The position numbers were made by a program, and so were the translations under genes. 45,867 bases of DNA from an uncultured Prevotellaceae bacterium. Lineage in GTDB: Bacteria > Bacteroidota > Bacteroidia > Bacteroidales > Bacteroidaceae. The notes under the pieces were generated by a model. The model ran no database searches, was not told the DNA's origin, and saw only the letters and a program-made list of their open reading frames with translations. This document shows positions 7,189-16,446 of this stretch, in pieces. The stretch covers positions 1-45,867 of the forward strand of contig UQST01000023.1 in the NCBI GenBank assembly GCA_900543815.1. The letters run 5' to 3'. Within the stretch, counting starts at the first letter, position 1, and each line of letters starts with the position of its first letter.

Positions 7189-10100
7189 ATGAAATACCCA
7201 AGTTGGAAAGATTTTGAATCTAAATATCCAGACTATCAGGAAATAGCCTTTGAGGCATTGGCTCGTATGTTGTTTAGATGCAGGTACGAGTTGGGGGATT
7301 CTTTGCCCTATTTCAAGAATCATGCGGGTAATGAAACCGAAACGATTGTAGTTGATGGCGAGGAAATTGGATTTCAGGCGAAGTATTTCGATAATGAGAT
7401 CAATGCATCATTGATTGAACATTCAATTAAAACTGCGCACAACAATCACCCAAGCCAATCCAAGATGATTGTCTATACGAATCTTGAGTTTGGTAATCCC
7501 CGGAAGAGGGGTGAAACAAAGACTGAAAAACAGAAGAATATTGAACAGGTTGCTAAAGACTGCAATATTCAATTGGAATGGATGTATGGCGATAATATTC
7601 TTGATGCAGTTTTGAAAAATGAGCTTGCTTATGATGTATTCTTCAATTCAGAAAGCAATCTACAACATATTAGAGAGGATTTGTCTGCTTATAATAATTC
7701 TCAGTTAGACTATATAAAAAACCAAATAAACATCGAAGGCATAGCTTATAAATTTGATAGAAGTGTCGCAACGAATAGGTTGATGGCTTTGATTCCTGGC
7801 AATAACAATGTCATGCTGGCTGGCGAAAGTGGGTCTGGAAAATCAGCTGTATTGAAAGATTATTACGAGCAATATAAGGATAATAGAGACTATGTGTTCT
7901 TTATAATAAATACTGGTCAATTAAATGAGGTGGATCTAAACACTTTATTCCATCTTCATCACAATTATACCTTTGCAGAATTTTATAGCTATTTTGCTGA
8001 GGTTAAAAACAAAATTCTAGTATTGGATTCTGCTGAGCAACTTCTTGATTTGAATAATAGACGAGTAGCATTGATGCTAGTTGACAAACTGAAACGAGAA
8101 GGTTGGAATTTTATTGTCACTTGCAAGAAAAACTCACAAGAGGGTTTAATTGCGATGTTGAAAGAAGATTTTCAATTGGATTTCATACTTCAGTCAGTTG
8201 ACGCTTTGCAGGATTATGAACTTAATAATTTTGAGAAAGAAACTGGTATTAGGCTACCATTGGATGACAAACTCCGTCATCAATTTTCAATACCCTTTTA
8301 TCTGGCAAGATACTGCGAGGTAGGAGGAACTGATAGCAATGAAAAGGCATTCCGTGAAAGAGTATGGAAGCAGAAAGTCAGAGGAATGTCATCATCTGGA
8401 AGAAAAATAGAGGCATGTCTATTTGAGATTATAAGAAGGAAGCAGACTACAGGTTTGTTTGTTATTCCAACAGACGGCCTTGATGTTGATTGTGTTGATA
8501 GCTTGATCAAGGAAGATATAATCGGCGAGATTGAACATCGTGGTATGTTCGTAAAACACGATTTGTATACCGATTGGGCGTTAGATTATATGCTTCTTTC
8601 TGAACTGACAGATAAAGAATCAGTAGAATGTAAACTTGTTTCAAAACCGACTATTAGTTATGCCAATGCTTTTCGTAGATGGTTTACAGATAAGGTGAGC
8701 AGTAAAGAGGCCGTTGTTGATACCATCATAGGAGTGATGTTTGAGAAAGGCATTGATGACCGTTGGGTAAATACAATTTTGGAGGTTGTTGGTTCATCAG
8801 ATGTTTATGCTCCAATTTTTATTAATAAGTACAAAACAAGATTAACTGAAGATGATTACTATTGGTTTAATACATTTGCGAATACAGTTAGTGTTTCATG
8901 CCATATAGTAACACAGTATCTGCCATATAAGAATGGCATTAGGATTCCAATAAGTAATTCTATTGGTTCTGGTTGGGAGGCTGTTATATCTTTCATCAAC
9001 AACAATAAAGAGGATTATTATATAAACAATCTTTCTGTAGTTTATAATATCCTTAATGGATATTCAAATAAACGAAAGAAAAATGAAGAGATTGTCAAGA
9101 TAGCTGGTCTTTTAGCTCTTAGAATATTTGATATTCAGGCTAATAAAAAAAATGGGAACCTCTATTTTTGGCAGATCAACATGAAAGATTGGGCTGCCTT
9201 AGTTTGTAGATATGCTATCTATATTCAAGATGAAATTAAAAGCGTACTTGCAAAAGTTGTCAAGAATTCATGGATTCATCATAATAGCCCATATCATGAT
9301 ATTGTAGAATATCTTATAACTCCTCAAGATGCATTGGTGGACATCAATGCCTATTTTGTATGCAGAGAGCAACTTCTTGCAATACTTAAACTCTTCTGGT
9401 CAGAGTCTAAAGATAATGACAGATATTATAGTAATATTGGTACAGAGCTATATTTTGGTTTGAATCCAGAGGGTTCGGGTATGAACTATTTTCCACCGAG
9501 CCCATACCAAACGCCTATCTTGGGACTTCTTAATACAGAAAGCCTTGCTTCACTTGAAGATAATGCAACTCTTGACTTTGTCATAGAGTTCGTTGACGCA
9601 TGCGTATTTTGTTTTGACAAAAGAGGCAAGCAGTTACAGAAGTTGGATGAAGTTACAGTTTCCTTTGATGATGGTTCACAGCACAAGGTATTGTGCTCTT
9701 CTATGCTATGGAATATGTATAGAGGATCATCTGGAATATCAGTGCCAAATCTGTTAGAGTCAATCCACATGGCTATAGAAAAATACCTGTTGGATCAGTT
9801 AGAAGGAGAAGAAAAGAAAAAAAATATAGAGAGGGTTAGAATGATCCTATGGCGTATTTTAAAGAATAGTCATAGTGCTTCTTTGTATGCCATAGTAACT
9901 AGCATTGTGCTGGCACATTACAATGAGTTGTTTGATTTATTCTTGTTCCTGATACAGGATATTAGGTTCTTACAATTGGATTTGCATAGACAGATTAATG
10001 AGTATCATATTGCATCAATGTCTTTTGTGTATATGAGTCACAAAGATTATGCGACAGAGCGTAAGAAATCTGCTGATATGGAACACAGAAAACTCCATCT

Positions 10101-11730
10101 TGAAAACTTGCTCACTCATTTGCAGATAGCTTACGAGAATAGCACGAAAGATGAAGACAAGATACGGCTGAATCAACTGCATTTGTGTGTAGATAAATTG
10201 CTGAATGATTACAAATCCATGAAGAAGGAAGCAACGTCAGACAAACCATACATCATGGAGCGTATCAATGTTCGTAAATGGACAAAATCCACAGTTACAA
10301 TGGCTAATGGCATTGAAGCTATTCAGTATGAACCAGTCTTCCCGGAGCATCTTGTTAAGGACAGAGATTTGACTCAGAATGCTTCTGATGAGGCTATGTT
10401 TGGTCTTAACATAACCGTATGGGCGGACAAAATGCTTCGAGATGATATTGATAGCGCGAGGATGTATCAGTTCCATGATAAGCCCAAGGAGATTCTTAAA
10501 ATTATTTCTGAGGTAGTGGATTCTCTTACAAAGAATCCAACTTTCATGGGTTTGTCAATGGGCAGAGAGTATGTGCCGTACATTGGTAGTGCCGCATTGT
10601 TAATTTACTATCGTGAGAAGATTTCACAAGAAGAAATAGAACTATGCTCACAAAGAGTGACAGAAGCGTTACTAAACCCTGATTTTCTGCTATCGGGATT
10701 GATGACTGGTTTCGATACGATATTAGAGGCAATACCTGCATTGATAGAACTATATCCAAACGAGAAAGATACCATTGCAGATATTATTCTTACGTATGCA
10801 AAGCGTAGAAAAGAAATTGGCAATTTCCGTTCTTGTGACAAGATTCGACAGATCATTGTCAAGCATAATCTTTGGGACAGACAAGCAGATTTTATGCTGT
10901 ATGTCCAGATGCGTTTCTACGGTGGTTTGAGTTTGGCTCGTATAGAAGAGATTACTCTAAATGACGCAGAGACAATGCTGAGTTTATTGACAGAGATTCC
11001 AAAAGACAGGGTAATTGCTAATAAATGTTTAGTAAGGCTTTCCGACCATTGGAAGAGTACAGGTTTTGATTCTATGGACTATGAGAATCAGATATATGAT
11101 TCGGATTTGATAGCAGCCTATCTTATGAATACACCTGAGAATGAAATACAACAACTGGCCTCTGTGTTTGGTGACTGTATGGCAAAGAGGCAAAGTCACG
11201 AATCCATCTTGTCTTCAATCTTGATTGACTGCATTTATACTAAGAGGTATGAGCAGTTCTGGAGAATTTGGTATGCATTTTTCCCATCCTTAGTAAAAAA
11301 AGCGATACTGCTTGATTCAAGCACAAAGATGGACTATTTGCTATGTCCGTCATTCCTGCGTGAGTCAAGTAATGATTGGTTCCAATTTGAGGAAGATAAT
11401 ATAGAGTTTTTCGAGAGAGTCGTTAATCAAGTTGACCATGATGACGATGTGTTATTCTGTGTACTGAAGGTGTTTGATACAATAGCAGAGAAATACCAAA
11501 TGAAATCTATTCCTATGGTCTATAAGTTGACACGAGGGGATTTGTCTTCATGGAATAGAAATAAGAAGGTAATCATAAGCTACATGAACATGTATGTAGA
11601 TAGCCTCAATATACATCACAGGTCGGACATTATATATGACAAGAACTTATATGACCAATATTGTGCTATATTAGAGTTTATGGTAAAGAATCAATCAGAA
11701 ACGGCTTCAAGAATCTTAAAGACTTTATAA
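7189..11730 (+). CDS. Giant STAND NTPase with N-terminal nuclease-like domain (Avs-like)
   Basis: A 1513-residue protein. Residues 1–160 resemble the Mrr/PD-(D/E)xK nuclease-like domain found before STAND modules: an Glu-rich ETETIVVDGEE strand, then GFQAKYF (61–67) with the QxK catalytic pattern Q63/K65, and later IQLEWMYGDNI. The NTPase follows with Walker A GESGSGKS (212–219) and Walker B ILVLDSAEQL (276–285). From about 500 to the end it is one long helical region, expected to be the sensor. This layout and size match antiviral STAND (Avs) proteins, especially the Mrr-bearing Avs4-like group, which recognise phage proteins and then degrade DNA. Assignment to a numbered Avs type cannot be made by eye. 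A GGAAAA ribosome-binding region precedes the ATG, and the next gene starts 2 bases after the stop. Confidence 0.82.
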   Translation: MKYPSWKDFESKYPDYQEIAFEALARMLFRCRYELGDSLPYFKNHAGNETETIVVDGEEIGFQAKYFDNEINASLIEHSIKTAHNNHPSQSKMIVYTNLEFGNPRKRGETKTEKQKNIEQVAKDCNIQLEWMYGDNILDAVLKNELAYDVFFNSESNLQHIREDLSAYNNSQLDYIKNQINIEGIAYKFDRSVATNRLMALIPGNNNVMLAGESGSGKSAVLKDYYEQYKDNRDYVFFIINTGQLNEVDLNTLFHLHHNYTFAEFYSYFAEVKNKILVLDSAEQLLDLNNRRVALMLVDKLKREGWNFIVTCKKNSQEGLIAMLKEDFQLDFILQSVDALQDYELNNFEKETGIRLPLDDKLRHQFSIPFYLARYCEVGGTDSNEKAFRERVWKQKVRGMSSSGRKIEACLFEIIRRKQTTGLFVIPTDGLDVDCVDSLIKEDIIGEIEHRGMFVKHDLYTDWALDYMLLSELTDKESVECKLVSKPTISYANAFRRWFTDKVSSKEAVVDTIIGVMFEKGIDDRWVNTILEVVGSSDVYAPIFINKYKTRLTEDDYYWFNTFANTVSVSCHIVTQYLPYKNGIRIPISNSIGSGWEAVISFINNNKEDYYINNLSVVYNILNGYSNKRKKNEEIVKIAGLLALRIFDIQANKKNGNLYFWQINMKDWAALVCRYAIYIQDEIKSVLAKVVKNSWIHHNSPYHDIVEYLITPQDALVDINAYFVCREQLLAILKLFWSESKDNDRYYSNIGTELYFGLNPEGSGMNYFPPSPYQTPILGLLNTESLASLEDNATLDFVIEFVDACVFCFDKRGKQLQKLDEVTVSFDDGSQHKVLCSSMLWNMYRGSSGISVPNLLESIHMAIEKYLLDQLEGEEKKKNIERVRMILWRILKNSHSASLYAIVTSIVLAHYNELFDLFLFLIQDIRFLQLDLHRQINEYHIASMSFVYMSHKDYATERKKSADMEHRKLHLENLLTHLQIAYENSTKDEDKIRLNQLHLCVDKLLNDYKSMKKEATSDKPYIMERINVRKWTKSTVTMANGIEAIQYEPVFPEHLVKDRDLTQNASDEAMFGLNITVWADKMLRDDIDSARMYQFHDKPKEILKIISEVVDSLTKNPTFMGLSMGREYVPYIGSAALLIYYREKISQEEIELCSQRVTEALLNPDFLLSGLMTGFDTILEAIPALIELYPNEKDTIADIILTYAKRRKEIGNFRSCDKIRQIIVKHNLWDRQADFMLYVQMRFYGGLSLARIEEITLNDAETMLSLLTEIPKDRVIANKCLVRLSDHWKSTGFDSMDYENQIYDSDLIAAYLMNTPENEIQQLASVFGDCMAKRQSHESILSSILIDCIYTKRYEQFWRIWYAFFPSLVKKAILLDSSTKMDYLLCPSFLRESSNDWFQFEEDNIEFFERVVNQVDHDDDVLFCVLKVFDTIAEKYQMKSIPMVYKLTRGDLSSWNRNKKVIISYMNMYVDSLNIHHRSDIIYDKNLYDQYCAILEFMVKNQSETASRILKTL

Positions 11731-11732
11731 CA

Positions 11733-13301
11733 ATGCCAGTAATATTAGACTATAGAAATACAATACAAAACTTCATACATGAGCCAGGTCGCAGCGTATG
11801 GGCAAAGGATTTAGTTGCTGCAGCTGTTACCAACAATGGATGTCTCACTGACAATCAAATTTTGCTTATTTGTGAAGACATTGAAAATGGAGTTACATCT
11901 CCATCCATTGCCCTACCAGGTAATATTGGAAGTGCGATACCTCGTATAGAGTTAAAGACGTTAAAACATGTGGCCAATGTAAACAGACTCGTCCCTAATC
12001 AGACAATACATTTCTGTCATGATGGCATAACGGTGCTGTTTGGAGCCAATGGTTCTGGCAAGAGTGGCTATTTTCGTATTCTTAACAAATTGGCAAGTGG
12101 TAGTATTAATTATTCTGTCATGCAGGATATTTTTAATGAGAACCCACAACCAATGTCTATAGAAGTGACTTATGCGGAGAATGGTACCGATCATACCGAT
12201 GCATGGGATTTAATCTCTCCTCTATCAACACCTCTCGGACATATTAGTGTATTTGATACGAACTATGCCAAAGGTTTAACCAATGAACATGATTCTAACA
12301 TATACCTGTTTGATAGTATGGGGCTGAACATCTATCGAGGTATTGCAGACGGTGTACGTAGGCTGAAAGAACTTGGCTATGATGTATCATCCGATGAGGC
12401 AGATGTCAATAATTTGTGCACAGTGAACTATAGCGATAAGTTGGTACGTGCACTTGAAATTCAATTTAGAGAGGAATTAAAAGGATTTGAGATGGACTAT
12501 CTAAACGTGTCGTTACAGCTTTCAGACATAACAAATCCTTTATCAAAGATTAAATTAACCATTAAGAACAACCATGAGCTTGATGTAGTTCTAAGTGAAG
12601 CGGAACAGAAGTGTTGTGCTTTGGCTCTTTTCATTGCTGAGTGTGAATTGCTGGACGTAAAGCAGCCTGTCATCTTTGATGATCCTGTCAACAGCCTTGA
12701 TGCATGTGTTATCGGAATGTTTGCTAATCGAATTGTACAAATGTCTTCCCCAATAATACTGTTTACACACAATACTCAGTTGCTGGCAGAAATAAAGTAT
12801 GCGGATAATGTAGACTTATATAAAGATTCTTCATCAACAAGAAGAGCAGGAAAAAGAGGAGTATTGATCTATGAAGTGTTAAGAAACTGTCCTGAGGAAG
12901 TTGGCTATATTGTAAACTATCATGAATGCAAATGCAAGCACTATTTGGCAATAGCTAAGGATGTTTTGGATAACCATTCTAGTCCTTTAACACCCGTCTA
13001 CCAAAAACAACTTGCCGACAACTTGCGTATGGCTACAGAATGGGTCGTGGATGAAGTTTTCTTCAGAAATCTAATTCCAAATAGATTTAGGGGACGATTC
13101 GATAATATCAAGTGGACAAAGTTGGAAGAAATGGTGGGACAGAATAGCGCAGATGTTCAAGCAGTCCATACAATTTATCAAAAGCTTTCTTCTGTGGGTA
13201 GCCATGTTGGTGCAGCTCATGTCCAAGCCCCATTGAGAAAAGATCAATATCAAGGATTTTATAATACTCTGAAAGCTTTAGTTGATAATGCAGGAATATA
13301 G
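11733..13301 (+). CDS. PrrC/RloC-type AAA ATPase, third gene of SEFIR–STAND operon
   Basis: The 522-residue product is taken from the ATG at 11733, 2 bases after the STAND stop codon; an in-frame ATG further upstream would overlap that gene by 70 bases. It has an SMC/ABC-like split ATPase: Walker A GANGSGKS (104–111), a signature-like LSEAEQKCCAL (about 287–297), Walker B PVIFDDPVNSLD (about 310–321) and a His switch (ILFTHNTQ). This is the AAA_13 pattern of PrrC and RloC, but the coiled coil between Walker A and the signature is short and I see no RloC zinc hook. The last ~170 residues contain His/Cys-rich YHECKCKHY; whether they form a nuclease is unknown. Its tight linkage to SEFIR and STAND genes suggests one system. 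Confidence 0.85.
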   Translation: MPVILDYRNTIQNFIHEPGRSVWAKDLVAAAVTNNGCLTDNQILLICEDIENGVTSPSIALPGNIGSAIPRIELKTLKHVANVNRLVPNQTIHFCHDGITVLFGANGSGKSGYFRILNKLASGSINYSVMQDIFNENPQPMSIEVTYAENGTDHTDAWDLISPLSTPLGHISVFDTNYAKGLTNEHDSNIYLFDSMGLNIYRGIADGVRRLKELGYDVSSDEADVNNLCTVNYSDKLVRALEIQFREELKGFEMDYLNVSLQLSDITNPLSKIKLTIKNNHELDVVLSEAEQKCCALALFIAECELLDVKQPVIFDDPVNSLDACVIGMFANRIVQMSSPIILFTHNTQLLAEIKYADNVDLYKDSSSTRRAGKRGVLIYEVLRNCPEEVGYIVNYHECKCKHYLAIAKDVLDNHSSPLTPVYQKQLADNLRMATEWVVDEVFFRNLIPNRFRGRFDNIKWTKLEEMVGQNSADVQAVHTIYQKLSSVGSHVGAAHVQAPLRKDQYQGFYNTLKALVDNAGI

Positions 13302-13454
13302 TATTAACTATTCTTTGAAGTATTCAACAGGCACACAAGATTACCTATCTAGGCAGTTATCAGTGATTGAGTAGAGTGGAGCAAACTATAAACGTTTATC
13401 GTGGAATATAATCGGGAAAATATTATTGGACTCCATAAGTTACATTATTATATA
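13302..13454. other. A+T-rich gap at island right edge, no gene seen
   Basis: Non-coding stretch between the ATPase stop and the LRR remnant on the other strand. No T-tailed hairpin found. Confidence 0.5.
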
Positions 13455-13730
13455 TTACAGTCCGCTAACCTGCAAAGAGAATTGGCGTTTACTGATTAAT
13501 GCATGTGCATTTTTACAAATGATTTCAGTTCCTTCTTTGATATTGTAATGTGAGAAATCTTTTGGCGCTTTTAATAACCTTTTGCCTTCTTTACTATATT
13601 TTGCACCATATTCATCTTCTATAGCCTCAGCCAGATCATGTTCGGTTACCTCAGTTAGTTTGGCAATATCGTTGTCTGCAGGAGTTGGTGCAGATGGGGT
13701 GTTGTTTTCTGTGTCTTTGTTTGTGGCCAT
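13455..13730 (-). pseudogene. BspA-type LRR protein, N-terminal fragment
   Basis: The 91-residue frame begins with a Thr/Pro-rich leader (NTPSAPTPADND) and then reads DEYGAKYSKEGKRLLKAPKD and YNIKEGTEIICKNA, which is the conserved entry into BspA-type leucine-rich repeats in Bacteroidales. Where the next residues should be AF-x-x-C and the first repeat, the sequence changes to unrelated residues (HALISKRQF) and stops. It is therefore the 5' end of a truncated LRR gene that keeps its promoter. The break sits at about 13500–13510 beside a TGCATGTGCAT motif. This N-terminus lacks a signal peptide, unlike what the tail fragment at 2553 would require, so the two may not come from one gene. Confidence 0.7.
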
Positions 13731-13759
13731 ATTTGCTGCTTTTTATATGGTTGATAGGA

Positions 13760-13767
13760 CAAAGATA
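13760..13767 (-). promoter_or_regulatory. -7 element of the LRR N-terminal fragment
   Basis: Minus strand reads TATCTTTG, a full match to TAnnTTTG, 30 bases before the start codon at 13730. Its survival suggests the truncated gene is still transcribed. Confidence 0.55.
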
Positions 13768-13945
13768 GGGAAATAATGGATTGAGGGTACCACATTGGCT
13801 TAAACTTTTTTTAGTTAGTGGGGCGTTTTTCTAAATGGAAAGCAGTCACTCAAAGAAAATCACGGCTTCGCCCATACCAGCCATAAAGCGGTCACTAACC
13901 TCCCCTAACCTTAAACCAATCTATGTCACCCATCTTCTCCTGTCA

Positions 13946-14007
13946 ATCATAAAGCGCTCACAGTCATTCTCTAGGCTATTACCACTATACTGTGAGCGCT
14001 TTATGAT
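13946..14007. repeat. Perfect 19-bp inverted repeat after exporter permease
   Basis: Arms 13946–13964 and 13989–14007 are exact reverse complements (core AAAGCGCTCACAG) around a 24-base loop. It begins 6 bases after the permease stop codon on the minus strand. No T-run follows, so it may be a 3'-end stabiliser or a mobile-element remnant rather than a simple terminator. A related CATAAAGCG word lies 66 bases to the left of the left arm. Confidence 0.75.
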
Positions 14008-14013
14008 GATTTA

Positions 14014-16371
14014 TTATTCGTTGCTTCTCAATGTCTTCGACGGGTTGCAGGAGGCGGCACGCCATGTTTGCCAGAGGATGGAAAGCATGGCCACCAGCAG
14101 GATGATGAGGGCTGACAGCGGCAGGATGTACCATGGGAAGGAGATGGCATAGTGGAAGCCCTGCAGGTAACGCAGCATGAGCCATATGCTCAGGGGCGTT
14201 GCCAGTACCACTGCCACCAGCGTGGTGAGCACGAAGCGCACCGACAACCAGCCCACCACAGCCCGCTGACCATATCCGAACACACGGCGAAGGGCTATCT
14301 GTCTGCTCTGCTGTGCTGTGAAATAAACCGACATGGCCAGCAGACCGAGGGCCGATATCATCACCGAGATGAACATGAAGACCAGTACGAGCATCATGGT
14401 ATTGCGCGTGCCTTTGAGCTCGTCCTTCAGATAGTCCGTCACGTAATAAGCCTTTGCCTCAACAGGCAGGCCCGACAACTCAAGTGCAGTCTGCCTGTAG
14501 GCTTCCTTCACTGCATTCATCGCCTCTGCCTCGTTGCCCTGTACCTCAATTACTTGACAGAACAGCACGGAATCCTTTTCCCCAATGAGTTCCACCACAT
14601 TGTGACTGTCCTTCATCGGTTCATCCACAGCAGACCCTGCATAGTAGTCCGACACCAGACCACACACCCGCTTGCGTATGCGACCTTCCTGCTCCGGCTC
14701 CACATAAGGGTTCTGGGGCGAAATGCGGTAGCGCCGGCACGTCTCCCTGGTGACAAGCAGTTGTCCGGACAGGGGCTTGGTGTATTGTTCGATGACCTTA
14801 AACCCAAGCATGTCAAACACCGTAGAATCAAGACGGATGCGCCTCATCCACGACAGTTTCTCGCCATCGCGATGCACACCATCATAGCCCACCGCCCAAG
14901 GGACATTGCCGGCATAGCCTGCTCTGCGCACCTGAGGCAACTGCACCAGGCGGTTGTGAAGCAGCTCCTGTTGTGCCCTATCCGTTCCCAATGCCCAGGT
15001 GTTCACCATGAGGATGCCTTCTGTGCGGTAGCCCGTAGGACGATGGAGCATGTGCTGCATCTGTATCACCATGCACAGGCCCACCGATACCAGCACCATG
15101 CTGATGGCGCTCTGAAGCACCATGAACACACGTCCGAGCACCATCTTGCTGCGGAAGCGGAAGTTGCCCTTCATCACATCTATGGGCTTGATGCGCAGTA
15201 CCAGCAGGGCCGGCATGAAGGCAGAGAGCAGCGACACCAGCACCAGAGCGGCCAGTGCAACCAGCAGCGACACCGCATCTGTGGGAAATACGATACTGGT
15301 GTCAAGCCACTCATTGAAGAGCGGACGGAAGGCAAAAGCCACCAGACAGCCCAGCAGGAAGCAGAAACCAGTGAAGAGGAACGACTCGGCAATGAAGCGG
15401 CGCAGCACACTCATGCGGGTTTCTCCCACCAGACGGCGGGTAGCCATCTCACGGGCACGACGGCCTGTCTGGGCCACTGTAAGGTTGACATAGTTGAACA
15501 ATGCCGACAGAAGCAGCATCAGAGCCACTCCCACCAGGGTGAGCACCCTGCTGCGATTGCCCTTGCGCAGCACCCCATTATCCCTTTCGATAGGCGCAAA
15601 ATAGATTCCGCTTACAGGCACAAGCGATGCCCCCCACAGGAATGAACCATTGTCCCCATTGTCTGGCCAGTCCTGCCAATAGTCCTTGTAGCCCTGGAGC
15701 AAGTCCTTTTGGGCCTTTTCGGCAGATGTTCCCGCTGCCAGACGGGTGAAGGTGAAGACCGAACCGAAGTTGTCCATCTCGGCCACATAACCCTGCAAGT
15801 ACAACATGGGCACCACCATATCTATATCCTGGAAGATGCTGGAAGGTCCCAGATCAGGCATCACGCCCGTCACATGCAGGCGCACCTTCTCGCCACCACG
15901 CTGCCAGGTGAGCGACTTCCCTATGGCATCGGAGGTGCCGAAGAGCCTACGGGCACAACTCTCGGTGAGCACCACCGACTCACGGTCCCGCAATGCCCGT
16001 GCCTGATCACCCGCCAGGAGGGGCATCTGCATGAACTGGAAGAAGTCGGCATCTGCCCCCACAGCCTGCACCTGGTGATATTCGTCGCCCACCAGAACAT
16101 GGGCTCCGAGCTGACAGCTTATCCTGGTCCAGGACGTGAAGGCGGGCAGATGGTTCAGGATTTTCTCGCCCGTACCCAATGTCATGCCTATGCTCTCACC
16201 ATATCCCACCGCATAGATGCTGTCATAGGCAGGCCTGGTGCGGCCCACGCTGTATTCCGTGCGGGCATAGGATGCGAGCAGCACCACAAATCCCAGCGCC
16301 ACCGAGAGCCCGAAAACCTCGATGGCCGTATAGAGTTTGTTCCGTTGCAGGAACTTGAAGAATGTTTTCAT
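14014..16371 (-). CDS. MacB-like ABC transporter permease (FtsX family)
   Basis: A 785-residue permease starting at the ATG at 16371, which puts a Lys-rich N-terminus before the first membrane helix (about 20–40). A large periplasmic MacB-type domain follows (about 45–260), then three helices, a second periplasmic domain and three more helices near the C-terminus. Two FtsX core segments are visible (for example NYVNLTVAQTGRRAREMATR and QQSRQIALRRVFGYG). This double-FtsX layout is typical of Bacteroidetes MacB-like exporters and lipoprotein/peptide mechanotransmitters. The cognate ATPase is the gene just upstream on the same strand. The substrate is unknown. Control by the divergent two-component system is inferred from position. 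Confidence 0.9.
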   Translation of the reverse strand: MKTFFKFLQRNKLYTAIEVFGLSVALGFVVLLASYARTEYSVGRTRPAYDSIYAVGYGESIGMTLGTGEKILNHLPAFTSWTRISCQLGAHVLVGDEYHQVQAVGADADFFQFMQMPLLAGDQARALRDRESVVLTESCARRLFGTSDAIGKSLTWQRGGEKVRLHVTGVMPDLGPSSIFQDIDMVVPMLYLQGYVAEMDNFGSVFTFTRLAAGTSAEKAQKDLLQGYKDYWQDWPDNGDNGSFLWGASLVPVSGIYFAPIERDNGVLRKGNRSRVLTLVGVALMLLLSALFNYVNLTVAQTGRRAREMATRRLVGETRMSVLRRFIAESFLFTGFCFLLGCLVAFAFRPLFNEWLDTSIVFPTDAVSLLVALAALVLVSLLSAFMPALLVLRIKPIDVMKGNFRFRSKMVLGRVFMVLQSAISMVLVSVGLCMVIQMQHMLHRPTGYRTEGILMVNTWALGTDRAQQELLHNRLVQLPQVRRAGYAGNVPWAVGYDGVHRDGEKLSWMRRIRLDSTVFDMLGFKVIEQYTKPLSGQLLVTRETCRRYRISPQNPYVEPEQEGRIRKRVCGLVSDYYAGSAVDEPMKDSHNVVELIGEKDSVLFCQVIEVQGNEAEAMNAVKEAYRQTALELSGLPVEAKAYYVTDYLKDELKGTRNTMMLVLVFMFISVMISALGLLAMSVYFTAQQSRQIALRRVFGYGQRAVVGWLSVRFVLTTLVAVVLATPLSIWLMLRYLQGFHYAISFPWYILPLSALIILLVAMLSILWQTWRAASCNPSKTLRSNE

Positions 16372-16446
16372 CTTTCTCTTTCTGTTTGATTGAAATTCCG
16401 TCACAGCCCTTCCTTGTCACGGGGCTGTCTCATTCTGTGTGCCGGC

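Larger units (their letters stand above)
13731..14013. other. Intergenic region right of the island
   Basis: Holds the promoter of the LRR fragment and three AAAGC-x-GTCAC/CTCAC words (13839, 13885, 13951), the last being one arm of a 19-bp inverted repeat. No gene seen. Confidence 0.5.

Noticed and set aside
11661..11732. Upstream start for the third defence gene
   Set aside because: It lies inside the STAND gene; the ATG at 11733, 2 bases after the stop, is the natural start.
13455..13730. Stand-alone small regulator or antitoxin
   Set aside because: The sequence matches the entry of BspA-type LRR proteins and breaks off where the first repeat should start.
14152..15645. Long plus-strand open frame over the permease gene (497 codons)
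   Set aside because: It mirrors the minus-strand permease, is full of His/Gln/Arg and has no recognisable domain. The same applies to the long antisense frames at 17849–18703, 19189–20703, 31568–33922, 39528–41771 and 43358–45079.
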